DNA from: an uncultured Acidimicrobiaceae bacterium
Lineage (GTDB): Bacteria > Actinomycetota > Acidimicrobiia > Spongiisociales > UBA5794
Reading direction: 5' to 3'
DNA: 46,174 bases
Assembly: GCA_947258985.1 (NCBI GenBank)
Contig: CAMYKI010000015.1
Location: 1 to 46,174, forward strand
Shown: one piece after another, positions 1-7,361 of the stretch
Numbering within the stretch: position 1 is the first letter of the stretch
How the letters are laid out: each line of letters begins with the position of its first letter
The notes under the pieces: generated by a model
The model's database searches: none
Seen by the model: the letters and a program-made list of their open reading frames with translations, nothing else
Told to the model about the DNA's origin: nothing
Translations under genes and position numbers: made by a program

Positions 1-46
1 CCGACATCCCGGAGGAGCATGCTTCCCCTCGGGCTCCAGTACGCGA

Positions 47-74
47 CTGGGGGAGGCCAGCAGGCCTCCCCCAG
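47..74 (-). terminator. Hairpin downstream of the sugar-binding protein gene
   Basis: A perfect 12-bp stem (CTGGGGGAGGCC and its complement) closes a 4-nt loop. It begins 27 nt beyond the stop codon of the minus-strand solute-binding protein gene. No T-run follows on the minus strand, so termination or 3'-end protection is inferred from position and stability only. It suggests the binding-protein gene ends its own transcript or is partly insulated from any permease genes beyond the window. Confidence 0.6.
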
Positions 75-100
75 TGTGTCTATTGGCTGAGTGCGTTCGG

Positions 101-1405
101 CTAGCCGCCCTCAACCGCGGTACGAACCTGCTCGGCTGCGTTGGTCATCGCATCTGCAGCAGTGGTCGCCCCGTTTCTGACGCCGAGGATCTGATCGCCC
201 AGCGCACCCCAAACTGCACCCATCTCGGGCACGTTGGGGATGAAGAGACCGTTGGCAGCCGACTCGGCAAATGCCTCGAAGCCGGTTGCCTGATCGACAA
301 CGGGAAGCCAGGCCGGTCCACGGGGGTCCGCCTCGAACAGCGCCAGCATGGTCTCATCGGTGGCAACGAAGCTGAGGAGGAACTCCTCGGCGATAGCCTT
401 GTTCTCCCCGAACTCACTGACATAGAACCCACGCACATTGACCATGGGGGTCAATGGATCACCCTCGAGGGTCGGCAGGGTGGTAACACCCCAGTTGAGA
501 CCCTCTTCGTCCCAGGTGTTGACCCACCAGGGACCCGACATCAGGAAAGCTTCCTGACCGTCAATGAACAACTGCTTCATGTCGTCTTCGTCGATCGGGT
601 CGATGTAGCCATCAGCAACGAGTTGCTCCATGGCCGCGACACCTGCGATGGCGCCTTCTGTATCGAGACCAACGTCAGTGACGTCGAACCCGGTGGCCGC
701 ATCAAAGCCAAAGATGTAGCCACCCTTGGCTGCCACGAATGGGAAGTTGTGGAAGGCGTCGCCAGCGACGCCACCGCCCTGGATACCCCAACAGTTCTCG
801 ATAGCGTCGCCGAGTTCGTCACAGGTGGCGGTGAGTTCCTCGACCGTGGTCGGAGGAGCCTCCACCAGATCCGCGTTGTAGAACAAGGCAATAGCCTCGA
901 TAGCGTACGGCATGGCGTAGAGATTGCCATCCGTCGTGTAGGCGTCCAGCGCAACCTCAGCGAAGTTGGCCGAAGTCGCCCCGAGATCGAGCGGAGCCGC
1001 GATCCCGTTTGCCACCATCTCGCCAAGCCAGTCGTGGGCACCGATGAAGAGATCGGGGCCCTCACCGGCCGGAGCCTGCGTAACGATCTGTTCACGCATG
1101 TCCTGGAAATCGATCACTGTTATCTCGACAGCGATACCGGTTTCCTCTGTGAACGGTTGGGCGACCTCTTCGATAACTGCACCGAATTTGTCGTCTGCCC
1201 ACACTACGAGCGGCGGCAGCGGAGCAGCCGTGGTCGTGGTCTCGGGAGCAGCAGTTGTCTCAGGGGCCGCAGTCGTCTCCGGAGCGGCTGTGGTCGTGGG
1301 TGCCGCCGTGGTGGTCTCCGCTGTCCCATCGTCGTCGCCGCCGCAAGCAGCAGCCACGAGGGCAAAGGCCATCAGCAAACCCACAAAGAGTTTCCAATTC
1401 CTCAT
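101..1405 (-). CDS. Extracellular sugar-binding lipoprotein of an ABC importer (MalE-like)
   Basis: This is a 434-aa family-1 solute-binding protein, which would capture a sugar outside the membrane and pass it to an ABC permease. The signal peptide ends in a lipobox (VAAAC, Cys21), so the mature protein should be a membrane-anchored lipoprotein. Residues about 29-65 form a low-complexity T/A/P/E linker with repeated ETTAAP units before the binding fold starts at PLVVWADDKFG. The region containing DLFIGAHDWLGEM and MSGPWWVNTW is typical of maltose/maltodextrin-type binders. An AAGGAAGG ribosome site lies 5 nt before the ATG. No permease genes are visible; a GH13 alpha-glucosidase 4.4 kb away fits an oligoglucoside substrate, but the exact sugar is not determined. 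Confidence is high for family and low for substrate. Confidence 0.88.
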   Translation of the reverse strand: MRNWKLFVGLLMAFALVAAACGGDDDGTAETTTAAPTTTAAPETTAAPETTAAPETTTTAAPLPPLVVWADDKFGAVIEEVAQPFTEETGIAVEITVIDFQDMREQIVTQAPAGEGPDLFIGAHDWLGEMVANGIAAPLDLGATSANFAEVALDAYTTDGNLYAMPYAIEAIALFYNADLVEAPPTTVEELTATCDELGDAIENCWGIQGGGVAGDAFHNFPFVAAKGGYIFGFDAATGFDVTDVGLDTEGAIAGVAAMEQLVADGYIDPIDEDDMKQLFIDGQEAFLMSGPWWVNTWDEEGLNWGVTTLPTLEGDPLTPMVNVRGFYVSEFGENKAIAEEFLLSFVATDETMLALFEADPRGPAWLPVVDQATGFEAFAESAANGLFIPNVPEMGAVWGALGDQILGVRNGATTAADAMTNAAEQVRTAVEGG

Positions 1406-1559
1406 TCTTACCTTCCTTGATCTGTGTCGTCGCAGACATCACGCAGCAGAAATGCAGGGAGTCGCGGGGAGCGATCTCGCTACCTTCTCCTAAGTCGTTG
1501 CGAAATCAATCTGATTGTAGGCCGACCGGAGAATTGGCGCACTGGCGCTAGACAAAACG

Positions 1560-2459
1560 TCAAGCCCGGCGCGCATAGCTGTACCGGATTTCAGCGTCAC
1601 CGGCGTCGAATCCCACCGACGCATAGAGAGTGTTAGCCGGCAGGTCCGTTCCCGATCCGACGTAGGCAGTGGTAGCCCCGAGAGTCACCGCCCGCCGCAG
1701 GCCCTCAGCGATGACGGCCGACGCCAGACCGCGTCGACGATGCTCCGGGTGCGTCCCGACCGGCTCGAATAGTGCGTAGCGATTGACCTCGTCTAGCCAT
1801 ACCGTCGTGTTGGCGGCGAACGTCCCGTCGGGGGCGACGGCGACCAGATCGAGATCCGGCCGATAGCCCGGAGCCTGGCGGAGTACGGCCGCCAGCTCGG
1901 CAGTGCGTTTGCTGCCGAAGACCTCCCGGCTGATCGCAGCCCGCCGCTCAGCATCATCACGCAGTCTCAGGTCGATAGAACGCACCGCGTAGCCCTCGGC
2001 AATCGGCCCTGGCGGAAGCTCGCCGTCAAGGGACCGCCGGTGGGTGAAGCCGTCGACTCCTCCCTCTTCCCAACCACCGGAGCGGAGCAAGCTGCGCCGA
2101 TAGGAGTCGTGCTGCCGAGCCCACGTCAACACCCGATCCGTGGGCCAGGTTTCCGCCACCCATTCCAGCATTTCCTCTTCGATTCCACGGTGCTCGGGGT
2201 GGATCTGCAGATGCGCCTCGTTGTCTCCCTCGGGGTTCACGACCCCAATGATCCGACCGCTGTGCTCCCAGATCCGTACAGACTCAGTCCACGCGCGATT
2301 ACCGCTCAACTCCGCCTGGGCCCTGCCGGTGAATCGATGTACATCCCAGCGGTCGCTCCCCCAGTTGAATAGCCGGTCAAAGAGCGGATAGGTATCGATC
2401 AGGAACCGGCGAACACGCTCGAAGTCGTCCCCGAGGGAGAACCCACGATTGTTGCCCAC
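1560..2459 (-). CDS. GNAT-family N-acetyltransferase
   Basis: This 299-aa protein is predicted to transfer an acetyl group from acetyl-CoA to an unknown amine. The C-terminal half carries the classic GNAT motif A (THPEHRRRGLASAVIAEGL, with the RRRGLA acetyl-CoA loop) followed by a motif-B-like NTLYASVGF. The N-terminal half looks like a second, degenerate GNAT fold, as in two-domain actinobacterial GNATs of about 300 aa. The start chosen is a GTG whose G is the last base of the upstream gene's TAG stop, giving a one-base overlap and translational coupling. An upstream extension in the same frame is arginine-rich and overlaps the Fe-S gene, so it is not real. Substrate unknown. Confidence 0.82.
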   Translation of the reverse strand: MGNNRGFSLGDDFERVRRFLIDTYPLFDRLFNWGSDRWDVHRFTGRAQAELSGNRAWTESVRIWEHSGRIIGVVNPEGDNEAHLQIHPEHRGIEEEMLEWVAETWPTDRVLTWARQHDSYRRSLLRSGGWEEGGVDGFTHRRSLDGELPPGPIAEGYAVRSIDLRLRDDAERRAAISREVFGSKRTAELAAVLRQAPGYRPDLDLVAVAPDGTFAANTTVWLDEVNRYALFEPVGTHPEHRRRGLASAVIAEGLRRAVTLGATTAYVGSGTDLPANTLYASVGFDAGDAEIRYSYARRA

Positions 2460-4609
2460 TAGTCGAACGTACGGTCGGCCAGCAGCATGGCGATGTCCTG
2501 CACCAGCACCTGCTCGTCGGCGCCGACCTCTTTCACGCCGTCGTCCATCATGACGTAACAGAAGGGACAGCCGGTGGCGATGACGTCGGTACCGCACGCA
2601 ACGGCTTCTTCGGTGCGCTCGATGTTGACCTTCTTGCCGGTCTGCTCTTCGTACCACATCTTGCCGCCGCCGGCCCCACAGCAGAATGCCTTGGTGCCGT
2701 TGCGCGGCATTTCAACCCTGGTTCCAACGGCGTCGACCACGTCGCGGGGAGCAACAAATACGTCGTTGTGCCTGCCGAGGTAGCAGGGATCATGGAACGT
2801 GATGGTCTGGCCGTTCGCTTCCGGCTCGAGCTTGCCCTGCTCCACGAGGTGCATGAGTAGCTCGGAGTGGTGCAGAACTTCGTAGTCGCCGCCGAACTGC
2901 GGGTATTCGTTGGCGAGCGTGTTGAAACAATGCGGACACTGCGTGATGATCTTCGTGACACCGAGGTCGTTGAGGGTCTCAATGTTCTGCAGCGCCAGGC
3001 CCTGGAAGACGTACTCGTTGCCGGTACGGCGTGCCGGGTCTCCGGAGCAGAATTCCCGCGGACCAAGAATGGCGAAGTCGACGTCGGCCTCATGCAGCAG
3101 CCGTGCGGTTGCGACCGTCACCTTTCGGTTGCGGTCGTCGAACGATCCGGCGCACCCCACCCAGTACAGATACTCCGCCTCAACCCCCGGTTCGCCCAAC
3201 AGCTTGACCGGGAAATCGAGTTGGTCGGCCCAGTCGCCTCTGGTGTTCTGGTCCATCCCGTAGACGTTGGAAGAGTTCTCCATCGAGATGTACGCCTTGC
3301 CGAGCTCGGTCGGGAACTCGGATTCCATAAGCGACAGATAGCGGCGCATGTCGAGGATCTTGTCGAGGATTTCGATGTTGACGGGGCAGATGTCGTCGCA
3401 GGCCCTGCAGGTGGTGCAGGCCCACAACTCCTCAGGCGTCACGCGCTCGAAGATGCTGTCCGAAGTGATCTCGATCCGCTGATCAAGGCTGACCGTCGCC
3501 GATTGCGGGAAAGGCGCCGTTGCCGCAGCGACTTCGCCCAGCTTGAGCACGATCTCGCGGGGATCGAGCGGCTTGCCCGTGGTGCTGGCCGGGCACACGG
3601 ACGTACAGCGGCCGCACACAGTGCAGGCGTCAGTATCGAGCAGCTGTTTCCAGGTGAATTCGGCAATTACCGATGCACCCACCGTCTCGATGTCGTCGAC
3701 CTCCATGAGGTTGGGCATTTCTCGCATCGCCCCGACCGGCCGTTCCCGCGGCGACAGATACATGTTGGCCGGTGACGTGACCATGTGGCGCAGCTTTGTC
3801 GTCGGAAGCACGACGAGGAACCCGAGAAAGCTGGCGACGTGGAGTACCCAGAGGATCTGGTGGGTGCCTGCGGCAGCGCTCTCCGGCACCAGATAGCTCA
3901 GCGGGTAGCCGACGAAGGACCATTGCTCGAAGGCGGGGCGGCCCATCTCGGTGATTCGGGCCGCTTCGACGGCAAGACCGGTGATACCGATCGCGCCGAG
4001 CGTGAACAGGATCCAGCCGTCTTCCGGCTTTGTCTTCGAGCGCAGCCGCCACGGCCGCATGCCGTAGCGACGCACCCCGAGCCAGATCAGGCCCACCAGG
4101 TAAACCACGGCGAACAGGTCGAGCACGAACGAATAGCCCTTGTAGAAGCCTCCCTCGAGAAACTTGAGGTTGTTGGGCAGCAGATGGTCAATCTCGAGCG
4201 TGACGGTTCCAAGGAAGAGGACGAGGAATCCGTAGTAGAGCGCGGTGTGAGGGACCCCGGCTGCGGGGTCGCGCAGGAGCGTCTTCATCGAGAGGCCTGC
4301 GCGCAGTTGGTGAACCCTGCGCTTCAGCAGCTTCGAGCGGTCGTCCCAAGCACCTCGTTCCCAGTTGGCGGCTCGCAGCGCGAATAGGTAGAGCGTCAAC
4401 CCGAGGAAGACGGCGACGGTGACATAGAAGAGAGCGACGAGAGGTCCGGGAATGTTGCCGAATACCGTTCGGCCGACCTCGGGATGGGCATGGTCGGGAA
4501 GACTGCCCAACCACCACAGCGCAAGGGTGCCCACAACCGCCAGCGCCCCAAGCGCCATCAACCAGGCGCTGATGCTGCGACGCTTCCGACTTCCCTCAGT
4601 GGCTGTCAA
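2459..4609 (-). CDS. Membrane Fe-S oxidoreductase, heterodisulfide-reductase-like (NarI-like + 4Fe-4S + CCG domains)
   Basis: This 716-aa protein has an N-terminal NarI-like region with about six membrane segments, then two 4Fe-4S motifs (CTVCGRCTSVCP and CTTCRACDDICP), then two cysteine-rich CCG-type domains (GCAGSFDDRN, CPHCF, HDPCYLGRH, CCGAGGGKMW). This architecture matches the actinobacterial Fe-S-binding reductase family related to HdrD and to mycobacterial Rv0338c. It probably moves electrons between the quinone pool and a thiol or flavoprotein partner; the partner is unknown. The start is a TTG with GGGAGG five nt upstream. A longer reading from an ATG at 4729 would translate through the palindromic repeat and is rejected. 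It is followed by a GNAT gene with a one-base overlap. Confidence 0.85.
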   Translation of the reverse strand: MTATEGSRKRRSISAWLMALGALAVVGTLALWWLGSLPDHAHPEVGRTVFGNIPGPLVALFYVTVAVFLGLTLYLFALRAANWERGAWDDRSKLLKRRVHQLRAGLSMKTLLRDPAAGVPHTALYYGFLVLFLGTVTLEIDHLLPNNLKFLEGGFYKGYSFVLDLFAVVYLVGLIWLGVRRYGMRPWRLRSKTKPEDGWILFTLGAIGITGLAVEAARITEMGRPAFEQWSFVGYPLSYLVPESAAAGTHQILWVLHVASFLGFLVVLPTTKLRHMVTSPANMYLSPRERPVGAMREMPNLMEVDDIETVGASVIAEFTWKQLLDTDACTVCGRCTSVCPASTTGKPLDPREIVLKLGEVAAATAPFPQSATVSLDQRIEITSDSIFERVTPEELWACTTCRACDDICPVNIEILDKILDMRRYLSLMESEFPTELGKAYISMENSSNVYGMDQNTRGDWADQLDFPVKLLGEPGVEAEYLYWVGCAGSFDDRNRKVTVATARLLHEADVDFAILGPREFCSGDPARRTGNEYVFQGLALQNIETLNDLGVTKIITQCPHCFNTLANEYPQFGGDYEVLHHSELLMHLVEQGKLEPEANGQTITFHDPCYLGRHNDVFVAPRDVVDAVGTRVEMPRNGTKAFCCGAGGGKMWYEEQTGKKVNIERTEEAVACGTDVIATGCPFCYVMMDDGVKEVGADEQVLVQDIAMLLADRTFD

Positions 4610-4672
4610 TCGATCCTCCCAGGACGTCTGGCCAGATTGTACCTGGAGGCCCGCGGCCCACCGCATCCACCA

Positions 4673-4718
4673 TTCTGGCGTTCGTGTGCGCCTTTTAAGG
4701 CGCTCACGAACGCCAGAC
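4673..4718. repeat. Palindromic promoter-associated repeat, copy 1
   Basis: This 46-bp element has its dyad centre between 4695 and 4696 and lies in the divergent gap between the Fe-S oxidoreductase and the ureohydrolase. Its inner 44 bp form two 22-bp arms with two mismatched pairs, one of them at the centre. Relative to copies 2 and 3 it has TT in place of TA in the left arm and AA in place of TA in the right arm, a paired change that keeps the arms complementary. Its right edge is exactly 16 bp before TATGGT, the putative -10 box of the leaderless ureohydrolase gene. Confidence 0.9.
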
Positions 4719-4734
4719 GCGTGGGCCAACGCGG

Positions 4735-4740
4735 TATGGT
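4735..4740 (+). promoter_or_regulatory. -10 box (TATGGT) for the leaderless ureohydrolase gene
   Basis: TATGGT ends 6 nt before the ATG at 4747, the spacing expected if transcription begins at the start codon. No Shine-Dalgarno sequence is present. The -35 position would fall on the outer end of the palindromic repeat (around 4712-4718). Confidence 0.6.
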
Positions 4741-4746
4741 CCCCTC

Positions 4747-5721
4747 ATGGGTGAAACGAGGACAGGCCTCACCGGGGATTTCTCCAACCGGATGACGTTC
4801 GCGGGAGCCAATCCCGGAGAACTCGACGATCTCGGCGACATCGATATCGCCATCGTGGGCGCTCCCTTCGACTGGGGGACTACGTACCGTCCCGGAGCGC
4901 GCTTCGGGCCCGGAGCGATCCGTGGCGGCGACTATCTGTGGACCGCAGCTGAAAGACCCCACCTGCCAACCGGCATCGATCCGTTTCAGGAATTCGAGAT
5001 CGCCGATATCGGTGATTTCAAGCTCGTCCCCGGTCATATCGACGAGAGCATCGAACGGATCCGCAACGGTGTCCGCCGCATCACCGAGCAAGGAACGGTG
5101 CCGATAGTGCTCGGAGGGGACCACTCGATCACATTCCCCAACGCAAGTGGTGTTGCCGATGTCCACGGGCACGGCGAGATCGCTCTCATTCATTTCGATG
5201 CCCACGCCGACACGGCGGAAAGTCACTTTGGCCATCTCGTCGGCCATGGGACCCCGATGCGCCGGCTAATCGAATCGGGGGCAGTACCCGGACATCGCTT
5301 CGTCCAGATCGGATTGCGCGGCTACTGGCCGTCCCCGGACGTCGTCGCGTGGATGAAGGAACAAGGGATGCGCAGCTATCTGATGACCGACATCGTCGAT
5401 CGCGGGCTGCGCCCGGTGGTGGACGAGGCGGTCACCTATGCGCTCGACGGCGCGTCGAAGGCTTTCATCTCGATCGACATCGACGTCGTCGACCCGGGAA
5501 TGGCACCGGCGACGGGAACGCCGGAGCCGGGTGGCCTGACATCGCGGGAACTGCTCGACACCGTGCGCAGAATCGCTAGCGAACTCGAGGTCGTCGGCGC
5601 TGATGTTGTGGAGGTGTGCCCGCCATACGACGGACCGGGGGGAATCACCGCCTTTCTCGCCAACCGTGTCGTACTCGAGATCCTCAACGGAATGGCCGAG
5701 CAGAGCGTCTGGCGTACGTGA
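4747..5721 (+). CDS. Ureohydrolase (agmatinase/arginase family)
   Basis: This 324-aa enzyme of the SpeB/arginase fold hydrolyses a guanidino compound to urea plus an amine, using a binuclear Mn centre in the cytoplasm. All metal ligands are visible: His126 in GGDHSI, Asp151-His153-Asp155 in FDAHAD, and Asp244/Asp246 in SIDIDVVDP. Whether the substrate is agmatine, guanidinobutyrate or another guanidine cannot be told from sequence. The gene appears leaderless (TATGGT, 6 nt, ATG). Its last four codons and TGA stop (V-W-R-T-stop) lie inside the left arm of palindromic repeat copy 2, so the repeat defines the C-terminus. The Fe-S oxidoreductase gene is divergent and a GH13 gene follows on the same strand. 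Confidence 0.88.
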   Translation: MGETRTGLTGDFSNRMTFAGANPGELDDLGDIDIAIVGAPFDWGTTYRPGARFGPGAIRGGDYLWTAAERPHLPTGIDPFQEFEIADIGDFKLVPGHIDESIERIRNGVRRITEQGTVPIVLGGDHSITFPNASGVADVHGHGEIALIHFDAHADTAESHFGHLVGHGTPMRRLIESGAVPGHRFVQIGLRGYWPSPDVVAWMKEQGMRSYLMTDIVDRGLRPVVDEAVTYALDGASKAFISIDIDVVDPGMAPATGTPEPGGLTSRELLDTVRRIASELEVVGADVVEVCPPYDGPGGITAFLANRVVLEILNGMAEQSVWRT

Positions 5722-5752
5722 GCGCCTTATAAGGCGCTCACGTACGCCAGAC
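5707..5752. repeat. Palindromic promoter-associated repeat, copy 2 (perfect 46-bp palindrome)
   Basis: This is a perfect 23+23 bp palindrome with CTTATAAG at its centre and GTCTGGCG/CGCCAGAC at its edges. It is identical to copy 3 at 39650-39695. It overlaps the 3' end of the ureohydrolase coding sequence (stop at 5719-5721) and ends exactly 16 bp before TAGCCT, the putative -10 box of the leaderless GH13 gene. Confidence 0.95.
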
Positions 5753-5768
5753 TCCCGAACCGGGGCGG

Positions 5769-5774
5769 TAGCCT
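5769..5774 (+). promoter_or_regulatory. -10 box (TAGCCT) for the leaderless GH13 gene
   Basis: TAGCCT lies 6 nt upstream of the ATG at 5781 and 16 nt downstream of the right edge of repeat copy 2. The -35 region would be supplied by the CGCCAGAC end of the repeat. No ribosome-binding site is visible. Confidence 0.6.
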
Positions 5775-5780
5775 CCTGAC

Positions 5781-7361
5781 ATGAGCACACAGCCGTGGTG
5801 GCAAACCACCGTCGTATATCAGATCTATCCGCGCAGCTTCCGAGATACCACCGGTAACGGGATCGGCGACCTGCCCGGCATCACTGAGAAGCTCGACTAC
5901 CTGGCGACGACACTCGGGGTAGGGGCTATCTGGATCTCACCGTTCTACAAATCTCCAATGGCCGACTTCGGCTATGACGTTGCGGACTACACAAGCGTCG
6001 ACCCCATGTTTGGCACGATCAATGACTTCGACGTGTTGCTCGACGCAGTTCACGAGCGAGGGATGAAACTCATCATCGATTGGGTGCCGAATCACAGTTC
6101 AGACGAACACCCGTGGTTCATCGAATCACGCTCGAGCCGCGACAACCCCAAGCGAGATTGGTACGTCTGGCGCGAGCCCAGCCCGGACGGGTCGCCTCCC
6201 AACAACTGGGTGAGCTCCTTCGGAGGCCCGGCGTGGAACTACGACGACCACACCGGCCAGTACTACCTGTGCACCTTCACCAAAAAGCAGGCCGACCTCA
6301 ACTGGCGCAATCCCGAAGTCCAGGAAGCAATGTTCGACGACTTGATGTTCTGGCTCGACCGGGGGGTCGACGGTATCCGGGTCGATGTTGCCCACTACGT
6401 CATGAAGGATCCACGGCTACGTGACAACCCGCGGCTGACCGCCAGGCCGATGACCATCACCAAGGACCACGGCGAGTACGACATGTTCGAACATCTCTAC
6501 GACAAGGGTCACGTGGACAACCACGCTCTATATCGCGATGTCAGGGCGCTGCTCGATAGCTACCAGCCGGAGCGGTTCTCGATCGGGGAGATTCACCTCT
6601 CCGATTGGGAAGAGTGGGCCAGCTACTACGGGGATCTCGATGAGCTGCACCTGCCCTTCAATTTCTCGCTACTCCATTCCCCATGGACCGCAGCAGATAT
6701 CGGGGAACGGGTTGCCGCAGTGGAAGCGGCCGTGCCCGCCGGCGGATGGCCCAGCTATGTGCTCGGCAACCATGACGATTCCCGAATCGCGACCCGATTC
6801 GGTGAGCAGCACATGCCGGTGGCCGCAATGCTGCTGCTCACTTTGCGCGGCTTGCCAACGCTCTACTACGGGGACGAATTGGCGATCCCCGAACGTTTCA
6901 TCCCGGCCGAAGAGCAACTCGATCCACACGGACGGAGCTTGCCGGGAGCCGGCCGCGACGGGTGCAGGACCCCGATGCAGTGGGACAACTCGCATAATGG
7001 CGGGTTCTCTCCTCATGGGGCCGCTGCGCCCTGGCTGCCCCTCACAGATGACTGGCAGGATAGAAACGTTGCCGAGCAGCTCGAGGATCCGCAGTCGCTG
7101 CTCAGCCTGTACCGGACGCTGCTGTCATACCGGGACTCCTCCGCTGTGCTTCAGTCCGGCGACTACCGGGAGGTCGATGCTCCCGACGGGTGTTTTGCGT
7201 TCACTCGAGGTGAAGGCTCCCTGACAATCGCCCTCAACTTCACGGATGTCACCCTCGAATTGGGCTTCTCGGGGAAGGTAGCTGTAACCACCTATCTAGA
7301 CGATGTCGCTGCCCCCGGTGTGCTCCGCCCCAACGAGGGCCTCATCATCGAGCCCGGCTAG
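5781..7361 (+). CDS. GH13 alpha-glucosidase (oligo-1,6-glucosidase/AglA type)
   Basis: This 526-aa cytoplasmic glycoside hydrolase has a full GH13 (beta/alpha)8 barrel. The conserved regions are in order: DWVPNHSS (region I), GIRVDVAH with nucleophile Asp202 (region II), SIGEIH with acid/base Glu270 (region III) and LGNHDDSR with Asp332 (region IV). The start VVYQIYPRSFRD is typical of alpha-glucosidase/oligo-1,6-glucosidase rather than secreted alpha-amylase, and there is no signal peptide. It probably cleaves imported alpha-glucosides and may work with the sugar-binding lipoprotein at the start of the window. It is leaderless behind repeat copy 2. Its stop overlaps the stop of the convergent transporter gene through a shared CTAG. 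Confidence 0.9.
   Translation: MSTQPWWQTTVVYQIYPRSFRDTTGNGIGDLPGITEKLDYLATTLGVGAIWISPFYKSPMADFGYDVADYTSVDPMFGTINDFDVLLDAVHERGMKLIIDWVPNHSSDEHPWFIESRSSRDNPKRDWYVWREPSPDGSPPNNWVSSFGGPAWNYDDHTGQYYLCTFTKKQADLNWRNPEVQEAMFDDLMFWLDRGVDGIRVDVAHYVMKDPRLRDNPRLTARPMTITKDHGEYDMFEHLYDKGHVDNHALYRDVRALLDSYQPERFSIGEIHLSDWEEWASYYGDLDELHLPFNFSLLHSPWTAADIGERVAAVEAAVPAGGWPSYVLGNHDDSRIATRFGEQHMPVAAMLLLTLRGLPTLYYGDELAIPERFIPAEEQLDPHGRSLPGAGRDGCRTPMQWDNSHNGGFSPHGAAAPWLPLTDDWQDRNVAEQLEDPQSLLSLYRTLLSYRDSSAVLQSGDYREVDAPDGCFAFTRGEGSLTIALNFTDVTLELGFSGKVAVTTYLDDVAAPGVLRPNEGLIIEPG

Noticed and set aside
74-1420. 448-aa plus-strand frame opposite the sugar-binding protein gene
   Set aside because: It is a shadow of the minus-strand gene; the composition is atypical (His/Arg/Gly-rich, no domain) while the opposite strand gives a textbook lipoprotein binder.
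1507-1517. CAATCTGATTG palindrome upstream of the sugar-binding protein gene as a LacI-type operator
   Set aside because: Only 11 bp, without the central CG of LacI-family operators; such short dyads are common by chance.
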